This document shows positions 1-8,812 of a stretch of 64,000 nucleotides of DNA, in pieces. The DNA is taken from the NCBI RefSeq assembly GCF_900113705.1, contig NZ_FOQI01000019.1, positions 26,636 to 90,635 on the forward strand, written 5' to 3'. The DNA comes from Collimonas sp. OK307. GTDB lineage: Bacteria; Pseudomonadota; Gammaproteobacteria; Burkholderiales; Burkholderiaceae_D. Numbering within the stretch: position 1 is the first letter of the stretch; each line of letters starts with the position of its first letter. The position numbers and the translations under genes were made by a program. A model generated the notes under the pieces. That model was not told the origin of the DNA and did no database searches. It was given only the letters and a program-made list of their open reading frames with translations.

Positions 1-407
1 CTGAGAATGGATCGCGCAAAGTGATGCAATCTGTCTCGGGCCGCCAGCACGATGGTCACCAACACGCTCAGCGCTGCCGCCAGCTGGATTTCCCGAACCG
101 CCAATGCGCCTAGCAGCAGCGTCAGGATCAATGCCGTTTCAGTAGTTAACCCGGGGTCGTCATGAGACTGCTTGAAATAGGCAACGGCAAGAAGTGCCGT
201 CACGGCAAGGGTCAGGACCACCAGCAATAGTGCACTATCGAGCAGCATGCTCATGGAGCCCAACAGGGAGACTAGCGTGAAAGTACGAATGCCCGCAGGA
301 CTGCGCGTCGGGCCATCACCTTTGCAGCGCTCGCGTTCGGCGCCAATCAGCAGGCCAATGCAGGCGGCGACCGCCAATGGTGCGACAAGGTCAGCCGGCA
401 GTGTCAT
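1..407 (-). CDS. MgtC/SapB-type membrane protein with DUF4010 (partial)
   Basis: The N-terminal 135 residues of an inner-membrane protein; the gene continues beyond the left edge. The start MTLPADLVAPL is followed by a hydrophobic segment, the MgtC-family signature GLLIGAERER at about residues 18-27, and GIRTFTLVSLLG at about 40-51. Three further hydrophobic helices follow. Fused MgtC/DUF4010 proteins are usually a little over 400 residues, so about two thirds is missing. The ATG lies 29 bp after the stop of the upstream universal stress gene, so it is probably the third gene of that leftward operon. MgtC-like proteins are linked to magnesium limitation and stress; the exact role of this subfamily is not known. 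Confidence 0.75.
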   Translation of the reverse strand, partial: MTLPADLVAPLAVAACIGLLIGAERERCKGDGPTRSPAGIRTFTLVSLLGSMSMLLDSALLLVVLTLAVTALLAVAYFKQSHDDPGLTTETALILTLLLGALAVREIQLAAALSVLVTIVLAARDRLHHFARSIL

Positions 408-435
408 TGCTGTTCGGCCGATGCCGTTCCTGTCG

Positions 436-888
436 TTAGGATTTGATGATTAATACCGGACGATCGGCGATACGCAGATAGTGTTCGGCAACGCTGCCGA
501 GCATGAGTCGTTGCATGCCTTGCAAGCCATGCGATCCCATCACTACCACACTGGCGTCCCACCGTTTTGCCACTTCTCGGATGATGTCGGCCACCCGTTT
601 GCCGCGCTCTTGCAGATCTAATATCTGTACGTCACCTCGGATGCCGAAATCGTCGAAAATGTGCAACGCTGCCTTCCTGAGGTTGAGAGCTTGCTCGGCT
701 GCCGCCTGCAGCATCTGCTCGCGTTGGAAATATACGACGCCAAGCAGAGGGAAGGAGAGCAGCGGGTCGACATTGACATACAGTGCGCGAATCTCGCAAC
801 TTTGCGTCTTTGCCAACAGGCACGCCTGACGCAAGGCGTTTTGCGCAAGTTCGCTGCCATCTGTTGCAACCAGGATGCGTTTTAGCAT
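436..888 (-). CDS. Universal stress protein, UspA family
   Basis: A 150-residue single Usp domain beginning MLKRILVATDGSELAQ. The ATP-binding signature G-2x-G-9x-G(S) is visible near the C-terminus (GSHGLQGMQRLMLGS, about residues 118-132), followed by VAEHYLRIADRPVLII. An earlier in-frame start exists, but it would overlap the preceding usp gene by about 90 bp; the ATG chosen here begins 7 bp after that stop. It is the second gene of a leftward usp-usp-mgtC operon whose upstream region holds an FNR box. UspA proteins are cytoplasmic nucleotide-binding proteins that support survival under stress; no specific partner can be inferred. Confidence 0.9.
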   Translation of the reverse strand: MLKRILVATDGSELAQNALRQACLLAKTQSCEIRALYVNVDPLLSFPLLGVVYFQREQMLQAAAEQALNLRKAALHIFDDFGIRGDVQILDLQERGKRVADIIREVAKRWDASVVVMGSHGLQGMQRLMLGSVAEHYLRIADRPVLIIKS

Positions 889-895
889 GGTGACT

Positions 896-1384
896 TCACT
901 CCTTGGCCGTTTTTTCGGACGCCTGCTCGTTGCCATGTACCAATAGCACCGGGCGCTCTGAGATGCGCACGAAATGCTCGGCAACGCTACCCATCAGCAT
1001 GCGTCGTACCCCGCGCCGCCCGTGGGTGCCCAGCACCGTCAGGTCAGCTCCCCATTTTTCACCTTCTGCCTTGATGGCTCCGGGAATGTCGCAGTCCATG
1101 TCACGCAGGTCGAGCATGCTGGTTTGCACTTCGTAACCTTGCGATCGCAAGTCAGCTTCTGCCTTCGCCAGAATTTTTTTACCTTCAGTCACGGATACTT
1201 CGCGCAACAGTTCGATATAGGTGAAATCGTCATTGATCATCGGAAAGGTGGTAAGCGGATCTTCCACCACATGCACCACACGCACCGTTGCGTCGGGCGC
1301 TGCGAAGTTGGCAATCTGCTGCAGCGCTTGAGCGGAAGTAGGGCTGCCGTCGACAGCAAGCAGGATCTTCTTATATATGGCCAT
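896..1384 (-). CDS. Universal stress protein, UspA family
   Basis: A 162-residue single-domain Usp starting MAIYKKILLAVDGSPTS, with the nucleotide-binding loop GTHGRRGVRRMLMGS and a C-terminal HFVRISERPVLLVHG. A TTG codon 12 bp upstream is possible, but the ATG has a GAG ribosome-binding element at a good distance and fits the family N-terminus. It is the first gene of the leftward usp-usp-mgtC operon. A near-consensus FNR box lies 130 bp upstream in the region shared with the divergent potassium channel, so induction by low oxygen is likely. It is a different paralogue from the next gene rather than a recent duplicate, since the two differ at many positions. Confidence 0.9.
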   Translation of the reverse strand: MAIYKKILLAVDGSPTSAQALQQIANFAAPDATVRVVHVVEDPLTTFPMINDDFTYIELLREVSVTEGKKILAKAEADLRSQGYEVQTSMLDLRDMDCDIPGAIKAEGEKWGADLTVLGTHGRRGVRRMLMGSVAEHFVRISERPVLLVHGNEQASEKTAKE

Positions 1385-1513
1385 GATGTTTCTCAATAAA
1401 GGAAATATGGGTGGTTGCGGTTTGGAGCAACTGTCGATATGAACACCTTGATAACGCCTTAAGAATCATTGTATGTCTTGAGCGCAAGCCGGCAAGCGCA
1501 ATTGCAGGGGGAG

Positions 1514-1527
1514 TTGAGATAGATCAA
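1514..1527. promoter_or_regulatory. FNR box between usp operon and K+ channel operon
   Basis: TTGAGATAGATCAA matches the FNR consensus TTGAT-N4-ATCAA with one mismatch and lies in a divergent intergenic region. On the minus strand a TACAAT -10 candidate (1468-1473) sits about 50 bp from the box centre, as at class I FNR promoters. No clear -10 was found on the plus side. Confidence 0.7.
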
Positions 1528-1677
1528 ACACGCCGTCGCCAACCAGGGACACGACTGGGCTGCTGCTGAAATTACAGCGCATTTTTGATCCAGCGCAAGT
1601 TGTCGCCGGCGATCTCCGTCAATATGTACAAAACATCGTTACTTGTGCAGCTGCGCGTAGCTACTGATGGAAAACGC

Positions 1678-2442
1678 ATGAAAAATTCAATACTGCCCTG
1701 GCCACTGAAAATATTGATGCCAGGTGCGTTACTCCTGTCGATTCCCGCTTTCTACCTGGTTCTGGCCGGGCCGGGGCTAATGTATCGTCATGTCGGGAGC
1801 GGGCTGTATTTAGCCGTCGCTGCCATGGTTGCCATCGATCTGCTGATCCGGACCAGAACCCAAGGCTGGCATGACGGTGTGGTCACGCTGAATGCGATGT
1901 TTTTTTTCGGCGCAGTGCTCAGCGCCTGGCCAGGCAATCCGCCGTGGAGCGTGATCGAATGGACTTTACGGATGGCCTTTTGCGGCATCGTTTTCCTGCG
2001 TTTGTCGATGCTGTTGGGAGAATACCTGGTGCCACGCCGGCTGCTGCATGTGGTGGCGCTGGCAATCGCGGTGCTGGCAGTGGCCGGAGCTGGTTTCTTG
2101 TGGCTGGAACCGCGCGTCCATACCTATGCCGACGGCGTCTGGCTGGCATTCATTACAGGGGCGACAGTTGGCTATGGCGACCTGGTTCCGTCCACGCCAG
2201 CATCCAGGATTTTCGCCGCCTTTATCGTATTGCTGGGCTATGCCTTGTTTTCGGTTGTCACGGCGAGCATATCGGCAATGTTGGTGGGTGAGGATGAGAA
2301 GCGGCTGGAACGCGAGTTGCACGCTGACATGCGCATGTTACGTAGAGAAATTTCGTTATTGCATAAAGAATTACGATCTTCGCATCCTGAATCTGGCGGT
2401 GAGGATGTCGACACTGCCGGTAAAGAATTGCTCCGTGTCTGA
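1678..2442 (+). CDS. Two-pore-helix type potassium channel
   Basis: A 254-residue inner-membrane protein with several hydrophobic segments and the potassium selectivity filter TVGYGD at residues 163-168, inside the typical pore loop before the last transmembrane helix. A short charged helix follows (about 205-235, EDEKRLERELHADMRM...) that could form a coiled coil; no RCK/TrkA-N domain is present. The ATG was chosen because GATGGAAAA precedes it; a start 54 bp upstream is possible. It is the first gene of a rightward five-gene operon (channel, RNase, phosphorylase, PRPP synthetase homologue, acetyltransferase). Its job is probably passive K+ flux and membrane-potential control under stress. 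Substrate is assigned from the filter only. Confidence 0.82.
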   Translation: MKNSILPWPLKILMPGALLLSIPAFYLVLAGPGLMYRHVGSGLYLAVAAMVAIDLLIRTRTQGWHDGVVTLNAMFFFGAVLSAWPGNPPWSVIEWTLRMAFCGIVFLRLSMLLGEYLVPRRLLHVVALAIAVLAVAGAGFLWLEPRVHTYADGVWLAFITGATVGYGDLVPSTPASRIFAAFIVLLGYALFSVVTASISAMLVGEDEKRLERELHADMRMLRREISLLHKELRSSHPESGGEDVDTAGKELLRV

Positions 2443-2462
2443 ACCCATAGAAGACATAAAAT

Positions 2463-3824
2463 ATGAACATCCAATTTTTGGGCGCAACCGGAACCGTGAC
2501 AGGTTCAAAATATCTGCTCAGCGCCGGTTCGGCGAAAGTACTGGTAGATTGCGGCCTGTTCCAGGGATATAAGCAATTGCGCCTGCGTAACCGGGAGCGC
2601 TTGCCATTGCATCCGTCAGAGCTGGACGCGGTGATCCTGACCCATGCACATCTCGATCACAGCGGCTATCTGCCGCTACTGGTCAAGAACGGCTTCAAAG
2701 GAAAGATCTACTGCAGCGAAGCGACTTTCGAACTGTGCAAGATTCTGTTGCCAGACAGTGGTCATCTGCAGGAAGAGGAAGCCAGCTATGCGAATCGTCA
2801 CGGCTTCTCCAGACACAGTCCGGCCCTGCCGTTGTATTCGGAAGCCGACGCGGTGCGATCGTTTGCCTTTTTTTCTCCGGTCCGGTTCGATACGGATTTT
2901 CAGGTATGCGAAGGCCTCAGCGCGCATTTGCACCGCGCCGGGCACATTCTGGGGGCTGCCATCGTATCGCTGCAAAGCGCAGAGGCGACCATAACGTTTT
3001 CCGGAGACCTGGGGCGCCCCAATGATTTGATCATGCTGCCGCCGTCTCTTATCGAAAAGACCGACTACCTGGTGGTTGAATCGACCTACGGCAATCGCCG
3101 CCACGATAGCGCCGACCCCGCTATCTTGCTAGGCAAGACGATACGCGACACCGCCGCTCGCGGTGGAGTAACGATCATTCCGTCTTTTGCGGTAGGGCGC
3201 GCTCAGGCCTTGCTCTATGCCATTCATCTGCTCAAAGCTGGTGGCGATATCCCGGCAGCGCTGCCGATCTACCTGAACAGTCCGATGGCGGTCGATGCCA
3301 CCGAGATTTATCACAAGCACCGGCAAGATCACCGGCTCGATTACCAGCAATGCGAGGCCATGTTCCGCACGGCAAAGATTATCACCAGTGTAGAGGAATC
3401 GATTGCCTTGAATCAAAGGCAGCTGCCGATGGTCATTATCGCGGCCAGCGGCATGGCGACAGGAGGGCGGGTTTTACATCATTTAAAGGCTTTCGCCCCC
3501 GATCCGCGCAACACAATCCTGTTCGTCGGCTTCCAGGCAGGCGGCACACGTGGCGCCGCTATGATTGCCGGCGCCGATGCGATCAAAATCCATGGCGAGT
3601 ACGTACCGCTGCGCGCGCAGGTAAGCCAGATCGACAATATGTCGGCGCATGCCGACGCCGACGAGATACTCGACTGGCTATCGCATTTTTCGAGTCCTCC
3701 CAGGCAAACCTTCATCACCCACGGCGAGCCTGCGGCGGCGGATGCATTGCGCAGGCGGATCGAAGAAAAATTGCATTGGTCATGCCGGGTGCCTGATTAC
3801 CTGGAAAGCGTGGAGTTGCCATGA
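2463..3824 (+). CDS. Metallo-beta-lactamase/beta-CASP RNA-processing hydrolase
   Basis: A 453-residue cytoplasmic protein of the beta-CASP ribonuclease family (CPSF73/YSH1-like). The zinc motif HAHLDH is at residues 61-66, preceded by GATGTVTGSKYLL. The beta-CASP part carries VVESTYGNR, IIPSFAVGRAQ, ASGMATGGRVLHHL and the C-terminal metallo motif DNMSAHADADE. Length and motif order are normal, so it should be active. Family members cut or degrade RNA. It is encoded 20 bp after the channel gene and overlaps the next gene by 4 bp (ATGA), so the two are translationally coupled. The coupling to a nucleotide phosphorylase suggests RNA turnover feeding nucleotide salvage; that link is inferred. Confidence 0.88.
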   Translation: MNIQFLGATGTVTGSKYLLSAGSAKVLVDCGLFQGYKQLRLRNRERLPLHPSELDAVILTHAHLDHSGYLPLLVKNGFKGKIYCSEATFELCKILLPDSGHLQEEEASYANRHGFSRHSPALPLYSEADAVRSFAFFSPVRFDTDFQVCEGLSAHLHRAGHILGAAIVSLQSAEATITFSGDLGRPNDLIMLPPSLIEKTDYLVVESTYGNRRHDSADPAILLGKTIRDTAARGGVTIIPSFAVGRAQALLYAIHLLKAGGDIPAALPIYLNSPMAVDATEIYHKHRQDHRLDYQQCEAMFRTAKIITSVEESIALNQRQLPMVIIAASGMATGGRVLHHLKAFAPDPRNTILFVGFQAGGTRGAAMIAGADAIKIHGEYVPLRAQVSQIDNMSAHADADEILDWLSHFSSPPRQTFITHGEPAAADALRRRIEEKLHWSCRVPDYLESVELP

Positions 3825-5404
3825 GCGATCGCAATTATCACAAGCCGATGGATCATAGGCCGATTTTCCACAAGCCCGTGCTGCAGCAGGAAATCTGCGG
3901 ACCTGCGGCGGGCAGCTTGCGCATGCGACGCGTCGGTATCGATACCTACCAGGAACTGGTTGCCTACATGCGCAGCGATTGCGATATCTGCAAATCGGAG
4001 GGATTCGAAGCGCACTCCCGGGTCGAAGTGTGGCGTGGCGACCGGCGTATTGTCGCTACTCTCAATGTCGTACATTTTCCGATGATTGCCATGCACGAGG
4101 TCGGCTTGTCGGAAGCGGCCTGGCGTGCGCTTGACGGCATTGATGGCGATCTGGTGCGGATTGAACACCCGGCGCCGATGCAGTCATTTTCATCGGTACG
4201 GGCAAAAATATATGGACGCCCTTTTACCTCCGGTGGCGTCGATGCCATCGTCCGCGACATCGTTGCCGGTCGTTATTCGCAGATCGAAATGGCGGCCTTG
4301 ATCACGGCCTGTTCCGGCAGCCGCCTGGACCTGACTGAAACGATAGCCTTGACCGATGCGATGGTCAAGGTAGGGCAGCGCCTGCATTGGGATGCCGACA
4401 TCGTGGTCGACAAGCATTGCGTCGGCGGCTTGCCTGGCAACCGCACCACCTTGTTGATCGTGCCCATCGTCGCCGCATGCGGCTTGACGATTCCTAAAAC
4501 TTCTTCGCGCGCTATCACTTCGCCTGCCGGTACCGCAGATACCATGGAAACCCTGGCGCCGGTAGCGCTGGACATTGCCGGCATGCGGCATGTGGTCGAG
4601 CGCGAAAACGGCTGTATAGCCTGGGGCGGCGCAGTCAGCCTTAGTCCTGCCGACGACCTGTTGATACGGGTGGAACATCCGCTGGACCTGGATAGCGACG
4701 GCCTGTTGGTTGCTTCCGTTTTGTCCAAGAAAATTGCCGCCGGATCCACCCACGTCGTGATCGACTTGCCAGTCGGGCCAACCGCCAAGGTCAGGTCGCC
4801 GGAAGCCGCGCAAGCGTTGGCTGAACGGCTGGTCAAGGTTGGTGCGGCATTGGGTATTGCGGTCAAACCGGTCATGACCAGCGGTACGCAGCCGATTGGG
4901 CGTGGTGTCGGCCCGGCTCTGGAAGCGCACGATGTACTCGCGGTCTTGCAGAACGCCGCGGATGCGCCGCAAGATCTGCGCGAGCGAGCCCTGTTGCTGA
5001 CCGCCAGCGTGCTTGAGCTGGGTGGTAAGGCCGAGGCTGGCCAGGGGATGGCGTTGGCTACCAAAGTACTGGATAGCGGCGCCGCATGGCAAAAATTTCA
5101 GGCGATCTGCGAAGCCCAAGGTGGCATGCGGATACCGCCGCAGGCCACCTACACGCATCCGGTACTGTCCCTGCATAGAGGCAAGGTGGTTGCGATCGAT
5201 AACCGAAGATTGGCCAGCATTGCCAAACTTGCGGGGGCACCGAAGGCGGCTGCCGCGGGAATTGTTTTCCGGGCTCCGTTGGGTACACGCATCGAAGTCG
5301 GGCAGCCATTGTTGACCATTCACGCCGAGTCGCCAGGAGAGCTGGCTTACGCACGGGCCTACGCTGAGGCGCAGGAAAATTTAGTTTCTTTACAGGAGGT
5401 TTGA
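3821..5404 (+). CDS. Thymidine/AMP phosphorylase family protein
   Basis: A 527-residue enzyme of the nucleoside phosphorylase-II family. It has an N-terminal extension of about 120 residues, as in archaeal-type AMP phosphorylases. The phosphate/nucleoside-binding DKHCVGGLPGNRTT is at 197-210 and KTSSRAITSPAGTADTMETL at 226-245, followed by the alpha/beta domain. The length is that of AMP phosphorylase rather than classical DeoA (about 440). Expected chemistry is phosphorolysis of a nucleoside or of an NMP to base plus (deoxy)ribose phosphate; the substrate cannot be told from sequence alone. It overlaps the RNase gene by 4 bp and its TGA overlaps the ATG of the PRPP synthetase homologue, so all three are coupled. 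Confidence 0.85.
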   Translation: MSDRNYHKPMDHRPIFHKPVLQQEICGPAAGSLRMRRVGIDTYQELVAYMRSDCDICKSEGFEAHSRVEVWRGDRRIVATLNVVHFPMIAMHEVGLSEAAWRALDGIDGDLVRIEHPAPMQSFSSVRAKIYGRPFTSGGVDAIVRDIVAGRYSQIEMAALITACSGSRLDLTETIALTDAMVKVGQRLHWDADIVVDKHCVGGLPGNRTTLLIVPIVAACGLTIPKTSSRAITSPAGTADTMETLAPVALDIAGMRHVVERENGCIAWGGAVSLSPADDLLIRVEHPLDLDSDGLLVASVLSKKIAAGSTHVVIDLPVGPTAKVRSPEAAQALAERLVKVGAALGIAVKPVMTSGTQPIGRGVGPALEAHDVLAVLQNAADAPQDLRERALLLTASVLELGGKAEAGQGMALATKVLDSGAAWQKFQAICEAQGGMRIPPQATYTHPVLSLHRGKVVAIDNRRLASIAKLAGAPKAAAAGIVFRAPLGTRIEVGQPLLTIHAESPGELAYARAYAEAQENLVSLQEV

Positions 5405-6300
5405 TGAAACCCGTATTTTTCACCATGCCGGGCAACGACGGCTTTGCCTCGCAGTTGCGCAGTTATTTACCAGCCGAGAACGGTGTCATGGAGATGCATC
5501 ATTTTCCTGATGGCGAGTCTTGCCCCCGCTTCATGACTTCGGTCGCGGGACGTGACGTAGTGCTGGCCTGTGCGCTGGAGCGGCCGGATAGAAAAATCAT
5601 GGAGCTGTATCTTGCCGGTTGCGTTGCCCGTGAGCTGGGAGCGCGTAGCGTCGGTTTCGTCATTCCTTACTTGCCTTACATGCGGCAGGATGCACGCTTC
5701 ATGGACGAGGAAGGGGTAACTTCAGCGCATTTTGCGCGCTTGATTTCCAGTTGCTGCGACTGGCTGGTGACGGTTGAACCGCATCTGCACCGGTATCGCG
5801 AGCTGGCTGAGATCTACTCGATCCCGAACCGGGTGGTGCATGCGGCCCCTGAGCTGGCAAAATGGATTACCGGAAATGTAAAGCTTCCTGTCATTATCGG
5901 CCCCGATGCTGAAAGCGAACAATGGGTCGCCGCGGTGGCTGACGCGGTTGGATGTCCATATACGGTATTGCAAAAGAAACGGCATGGCGATCGCGAGGTA
6001 GAAGTCTCGATTCCGCACGTGGAAGACTGGGAAGGCAGGACACCGGTATTGATGGACGATATTGTTTCCACCGCCCGCACGATGGTCGCGGCTGTCAAGC
6101 AGATCAACGCAGCTGGCATGGCGCCCCCGGTATGTATCGCCGTGCATCCTTTGTTTGCCGGGGATGGCTATATCGCGCTACAGGTGGCCGGTGTCGATCA
6201 TATCGTCAGCTGCAACACCATTCTCCATTCGAGTAACCGGATCGATATGGCAAAACCGACTGCCGTCGCTATCACCGAATTACTGAGATCGCGTAGCTAG
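5404..6300 (+). CDS. Ribose-phosphate pyrophosphokinase (PRPP synthetase) homologue
   Basis: A 298-residue protein of the PRPP synthetase family. Visible are the ATP-binding RQDARF (canonical RQDRK region), a catalytic-loop-like KKRHGDREVEV, and a PRPP/ribose-phosphate loop LMDDIVSTARTM in place of the usual DDxxxTGGT. The loop change makes it a divergent paralogue, not the housekeeping Prs (about 315 residues). A strong ribosome-binding site, AGGAGG, precedes the ATG, which shares one base with the upstream stop (TGATG); a TTG directly before it is less likely. Encoded with a phosphorylase, it may turn the released ribose phosphate into PRPP; that is inference. Confidence 0.85.
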   Translation: MKPVFFTMPGNDGFASQLRSYLPAENGVMEMHHFPDGESCPRFMTSVAGRDVVLACALERPDRKIMELYLAGCVARELGARSVGFVIPYLPYMRQDARFMDEEGVTSAHFARLISSCCDWLVTVEPHLHRYRELAEIYSIPNRVVHAAPELAKWITGNVKLPVIIGPDAESEQWVAAVADAVGCPYTVLQKKRHGDREVEVSIPHVEDWEGRTPVLMDDIVSTARTMVAAVKQINAAGMAPPVCIAVHPLFAGDGYIALQVAGVDHIVSCNTILHSSNRIDMAKPTAVAITELLRSRS

Positions 6301-6357
6301 CGTTGTGCCGGCTAGTGTGCCAACCAGTATGTCGACGGATAATTTTGAGAATGCGCG

Positions 6358-8802
6358 ATGAGTGCAAGAAACCTGCAGTTTTTTTTCGCACCGCGATCGA
6401 TCGCGGTCATCGGCGCATCTGAAAAGACGCAGCACATGGGAACGCATGGGCTGCAGCATCTGGTGCGAGGAGGCTTTAAAGGAAGCATCTTTCCGGTCAA
6501 TCCAAAATACACCTTGCTGGAGGGCCTCAAGACTTATCACGACCTCGCTGAATTGCCGGCCGTGCCAGAACTGGCGATTATTTGCACACCATCGTCAACC
6601 ATACCAGGGATCATCGGCCAGCTAGCCAGGCTGGGGACCAAAGCGGCGATCGTGCTAAGCGAAGAAGCCGGTGCCGGCGATAAATTGCAACCGGCAGTGC
6701 TGGAAACGGCGCGCCCCCATTTGCTGCGCATTCTCGGCCCCGGCTCGGCCGGCATATTGGTTCCGAAGATTGGGCTGAACGCCAGTCTTGCCGCAGCCGG
6801 GGCGTTGCAGGGACGGATTGCATTGCTCGTCCAATCCGGTACGTTGGCGGCGGGCATGCTTGACTGGGCAAGGTCGCAAGGCATCGGTTTTTCCAAAGTT
6901 ATTACGCTGGGCGATAGCGTCGATGTCGATGTCGGCGACATGCTCGATTACCTAGCCGGCGACAGCGACACGCGGGCAATATTGTTATGCATCGAAGATA
7001 TTCCGCATGCCCGTAAATTCATGTCGGCGGCACGCGCAGCCGCACGCAACAAACCGACGCTGATACTCAAGACCGGCCGGTGTGGCGGCGACTTCGCAGC
7101 GGAGTCTATATCGGGCAGGTCGGATGCAGTGCTGGATGCCGCGATTCGCCGGGCGGGCATGCTGCGGGTGTTCTCTACAGAGGATTTGCTCAGTGCGGTG
7201 GAGACCTTGTCGCAAGTCCGCCCGTTTGGCAATGGCCGGCTGACAATTATCGGTAATGGCCGCGGCCCCGGGGTGATGGCTTGCGACGCCTTGCTACGTG
7301 GTGGAGGAAAGTCAGCGACGTTGTCGGACGAGACCCTATGCAAGCTCAACCAGCTCCTGCCAGTGAATGCGGCGTGTTCCGCTCCGATCGCACTGCCGGC
7401 CAATGCATCGCCGTCATTGTACCGGCAGGTTCTGGAGGCCGTATCGGCAGACGCCGGAGCGGATGCCTTGCTTGTCATTCACGCGCCGAGTGCAAACGCA
7501 TCATGCGTCGACATTGCCGATGCCATTATTCCGCTGGCCAGGCAGGGTGCGCGTAATATCCTCGTTTGCTGGCTGGGCGGCGCCGCGTTGGAGCCCGCAC
7601 GGCATATTTTTGCGGAGGCGGGCATCGCCACCTACGCTACGCCAGAAGCTGCTGTATGCGGCTTCATGCAGATGGCCGATTTTCGACGCAATCAACATCT
7701 GCTGATGCAGGTGCCGCCGGCGATATCACCCGACCTTATTGCGGATCGGCCGGCTGCGCGCAGGATTGTCGCTGCTGCCCTGGCCGGCGGCCGGCTAATG
7801 CTGTCGGCAGCTGACACCGGCGCACTGCTGGCAGCATATGGGTTGCCGGTGAATGAAGTACATGGTGCAGACGGCACGCAGATGGCGACGCCGGTATTGA
7901 AAATCGGTATTGTTACCGATCCCACATTCGGTCCGGCCATTGTGCTTGGACAGGGCGGGAGATTTGATTTGCCTGTGATAGCGGCAGGTTTACCGCCGTT
8001 AAACATGGTACTGGCGCACGATATGGTATTGCATGCGACCGGTATAGCCGAGGCGACTGACGGCACGACGCAGCTCGAACCGGAGATCGACGAGATTTGC
8101 CGGAACCTGGTCAGACTATCCCATTTGCTGACCGATGTTCCAGAGTTGGTCGAACTCGAAATCCATTTCTCGCTGCCGGATGGAAAACACGTGGTGGGAC
8201 TGGATGCAAATGGGCGACTGCAGCCGAGCGCCATTGTCGATGGCCTGCAGCGTTTGGCAATTTGCCCCTATCCGGAAGAATTGGAAGAAACCATCTCCTG
8301 GCAGGGCTCGACGCTGTTGCTGCGGCCGATCAAACCGGAAGACGGCCAGGCGCATATTGCGTTTTTCAACGCACTCGATCCTGAAGACGTGCGCTACAGG
8401 ATGTTTGTCGGCGTGCGCGCACTGCAGCCATCGCAATTGGCGCGTTTTACGCAGATCGATTACGACCGCGAGATGGCTTTCATAGCAACCAGGAACAAGT
8501 CGGACGGCAGCGCCGAAACGCTAGGCGTGGCCAGGGTAGTCGCGGATCCGGACAACATCCAGGCGGAATTTTCGGTGATAGTGCGTTCCGATTTGAAAGG
8601 GCTGGGACTGGGCCATCTGCTAATGGCGAAATTGATTGCGTATTGCCGCCACCACGGCACCGCTGAGATCATCGGCGAGGCTTTGCCGCACAATACGCGC
8701 ATCCTGCATCTGGTAAGAAAGCTTGGCTTTGATGTAAAGCCGCTGGAGCGCGATGGCACCATGTGGCTGCATCTGGATTTGCGGCCGTCGCAGCAACGTT
8801 GA
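6358..8802 (+). CDS. Acyl-CoA synthetase (NDP-forming)-like protein fused to GNAT acetyltransferase (Pat-type)
   Basis: An 814-residue fusion. Residues 1 to about 450 match the CoA-binding and ligase parts of ADP-forming acyl-CoA synthetases (FFAPRSIAVIGASEK at 9-23, VQSGTLAAGMLDWA, KPTLILKTGR). A shortened ATP-grasp-like region follows. From about 655 a GNAT domain contains the acetyl-CoA loop DLKGLGLGHLL. The catalytic histidine motif SHTG of active synthetases is replaced by SISG at 250-253, so ligase chemistry is probably lost. The architecture is that of protein lysine acetyltransferase Pat/PatZ, which silences AMP-forming acyl-CoA synthetases; the synthetase at 12.0 kb is a possible target (inference). 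It is the last gene of the rightward operon, 57 bp after the PRPP synthetase homologue. Confidence 0.82.
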   Translation: MSARNLQFFFAPRSIAVIGASEKTQHMGTHGLQHLVRGGFKGSIFPVNPKYTLLEGLKTYHDLAELPAVPELAIICTPSSTIPGIIGQLARLGTKAAIVLSEEAGAGDKLQPAVLETARPHLLRILGPGSAGILVPKIGLNASLAAAGALQGRIALLVQSGTLAAGMLDWARSQGIGFSKVITLGDSVDVDVGDMLDYLAGDSDTRAILLCIEDIPHARKFMSAARAAARNKPTLILKTGRCGGDFAAESISGRSDAVLDAAIRRAGMLRVFSTEDLLSAVETLSQVRPFGNGRLTIIGNGRGPGVMACDALLRGGGKSATLSDETLCKLNQLLPVNAACSAPIALPANASPSLYRQVLEAVSADAGADALLVIHAPSANASCVDIADAIIPLARQGARNILVCWLGGAALEPARHIFAEAGIATYATPEAAVCGFMQMADFRRNQHLLMQVPPAISPDLIADRPAARRIVAAALAGGRLMLSAADTGALLAAYGLPVNEVHGADGTQMATPVLKIGIVTDPTFGPAIVLGQGGRFDLPVIAAGLPPLNMVLAHDMVLHATGIAEATDGTTQLEPEIDEICRNLVRLSHLLTDVPELVELEIHFSLPDGKHVVGLDANGRLQPSAIVDGLQRLAICPYPEELEETISWQGSTLLLRPIKPEDGQAHIAFFNALDPEDVRYRMFVGVRALQPSQLARFTQIDYDREMAFIATRNKSDGSAETLGVARVVADPDNIQAEFSVIVRSDLKGLGLGHLLMAKLIAYCRHHGTAEIIGEALPHNTRILHLVRKLGFDVKPLERDGTMWLHLDLRPSQQR

Positions 8803-8812
8803 CGATCCTGGT

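Noticed and set aside
4190..5323. Long open frame (377 codons) on the minus strand across the phosphorylase gene
   Set aside because: It is antisense to a well-supported enzyme, has no recognisable domain or ribosome-binding site, and long opposite-strand frames are common in GC-rich coding DNA.
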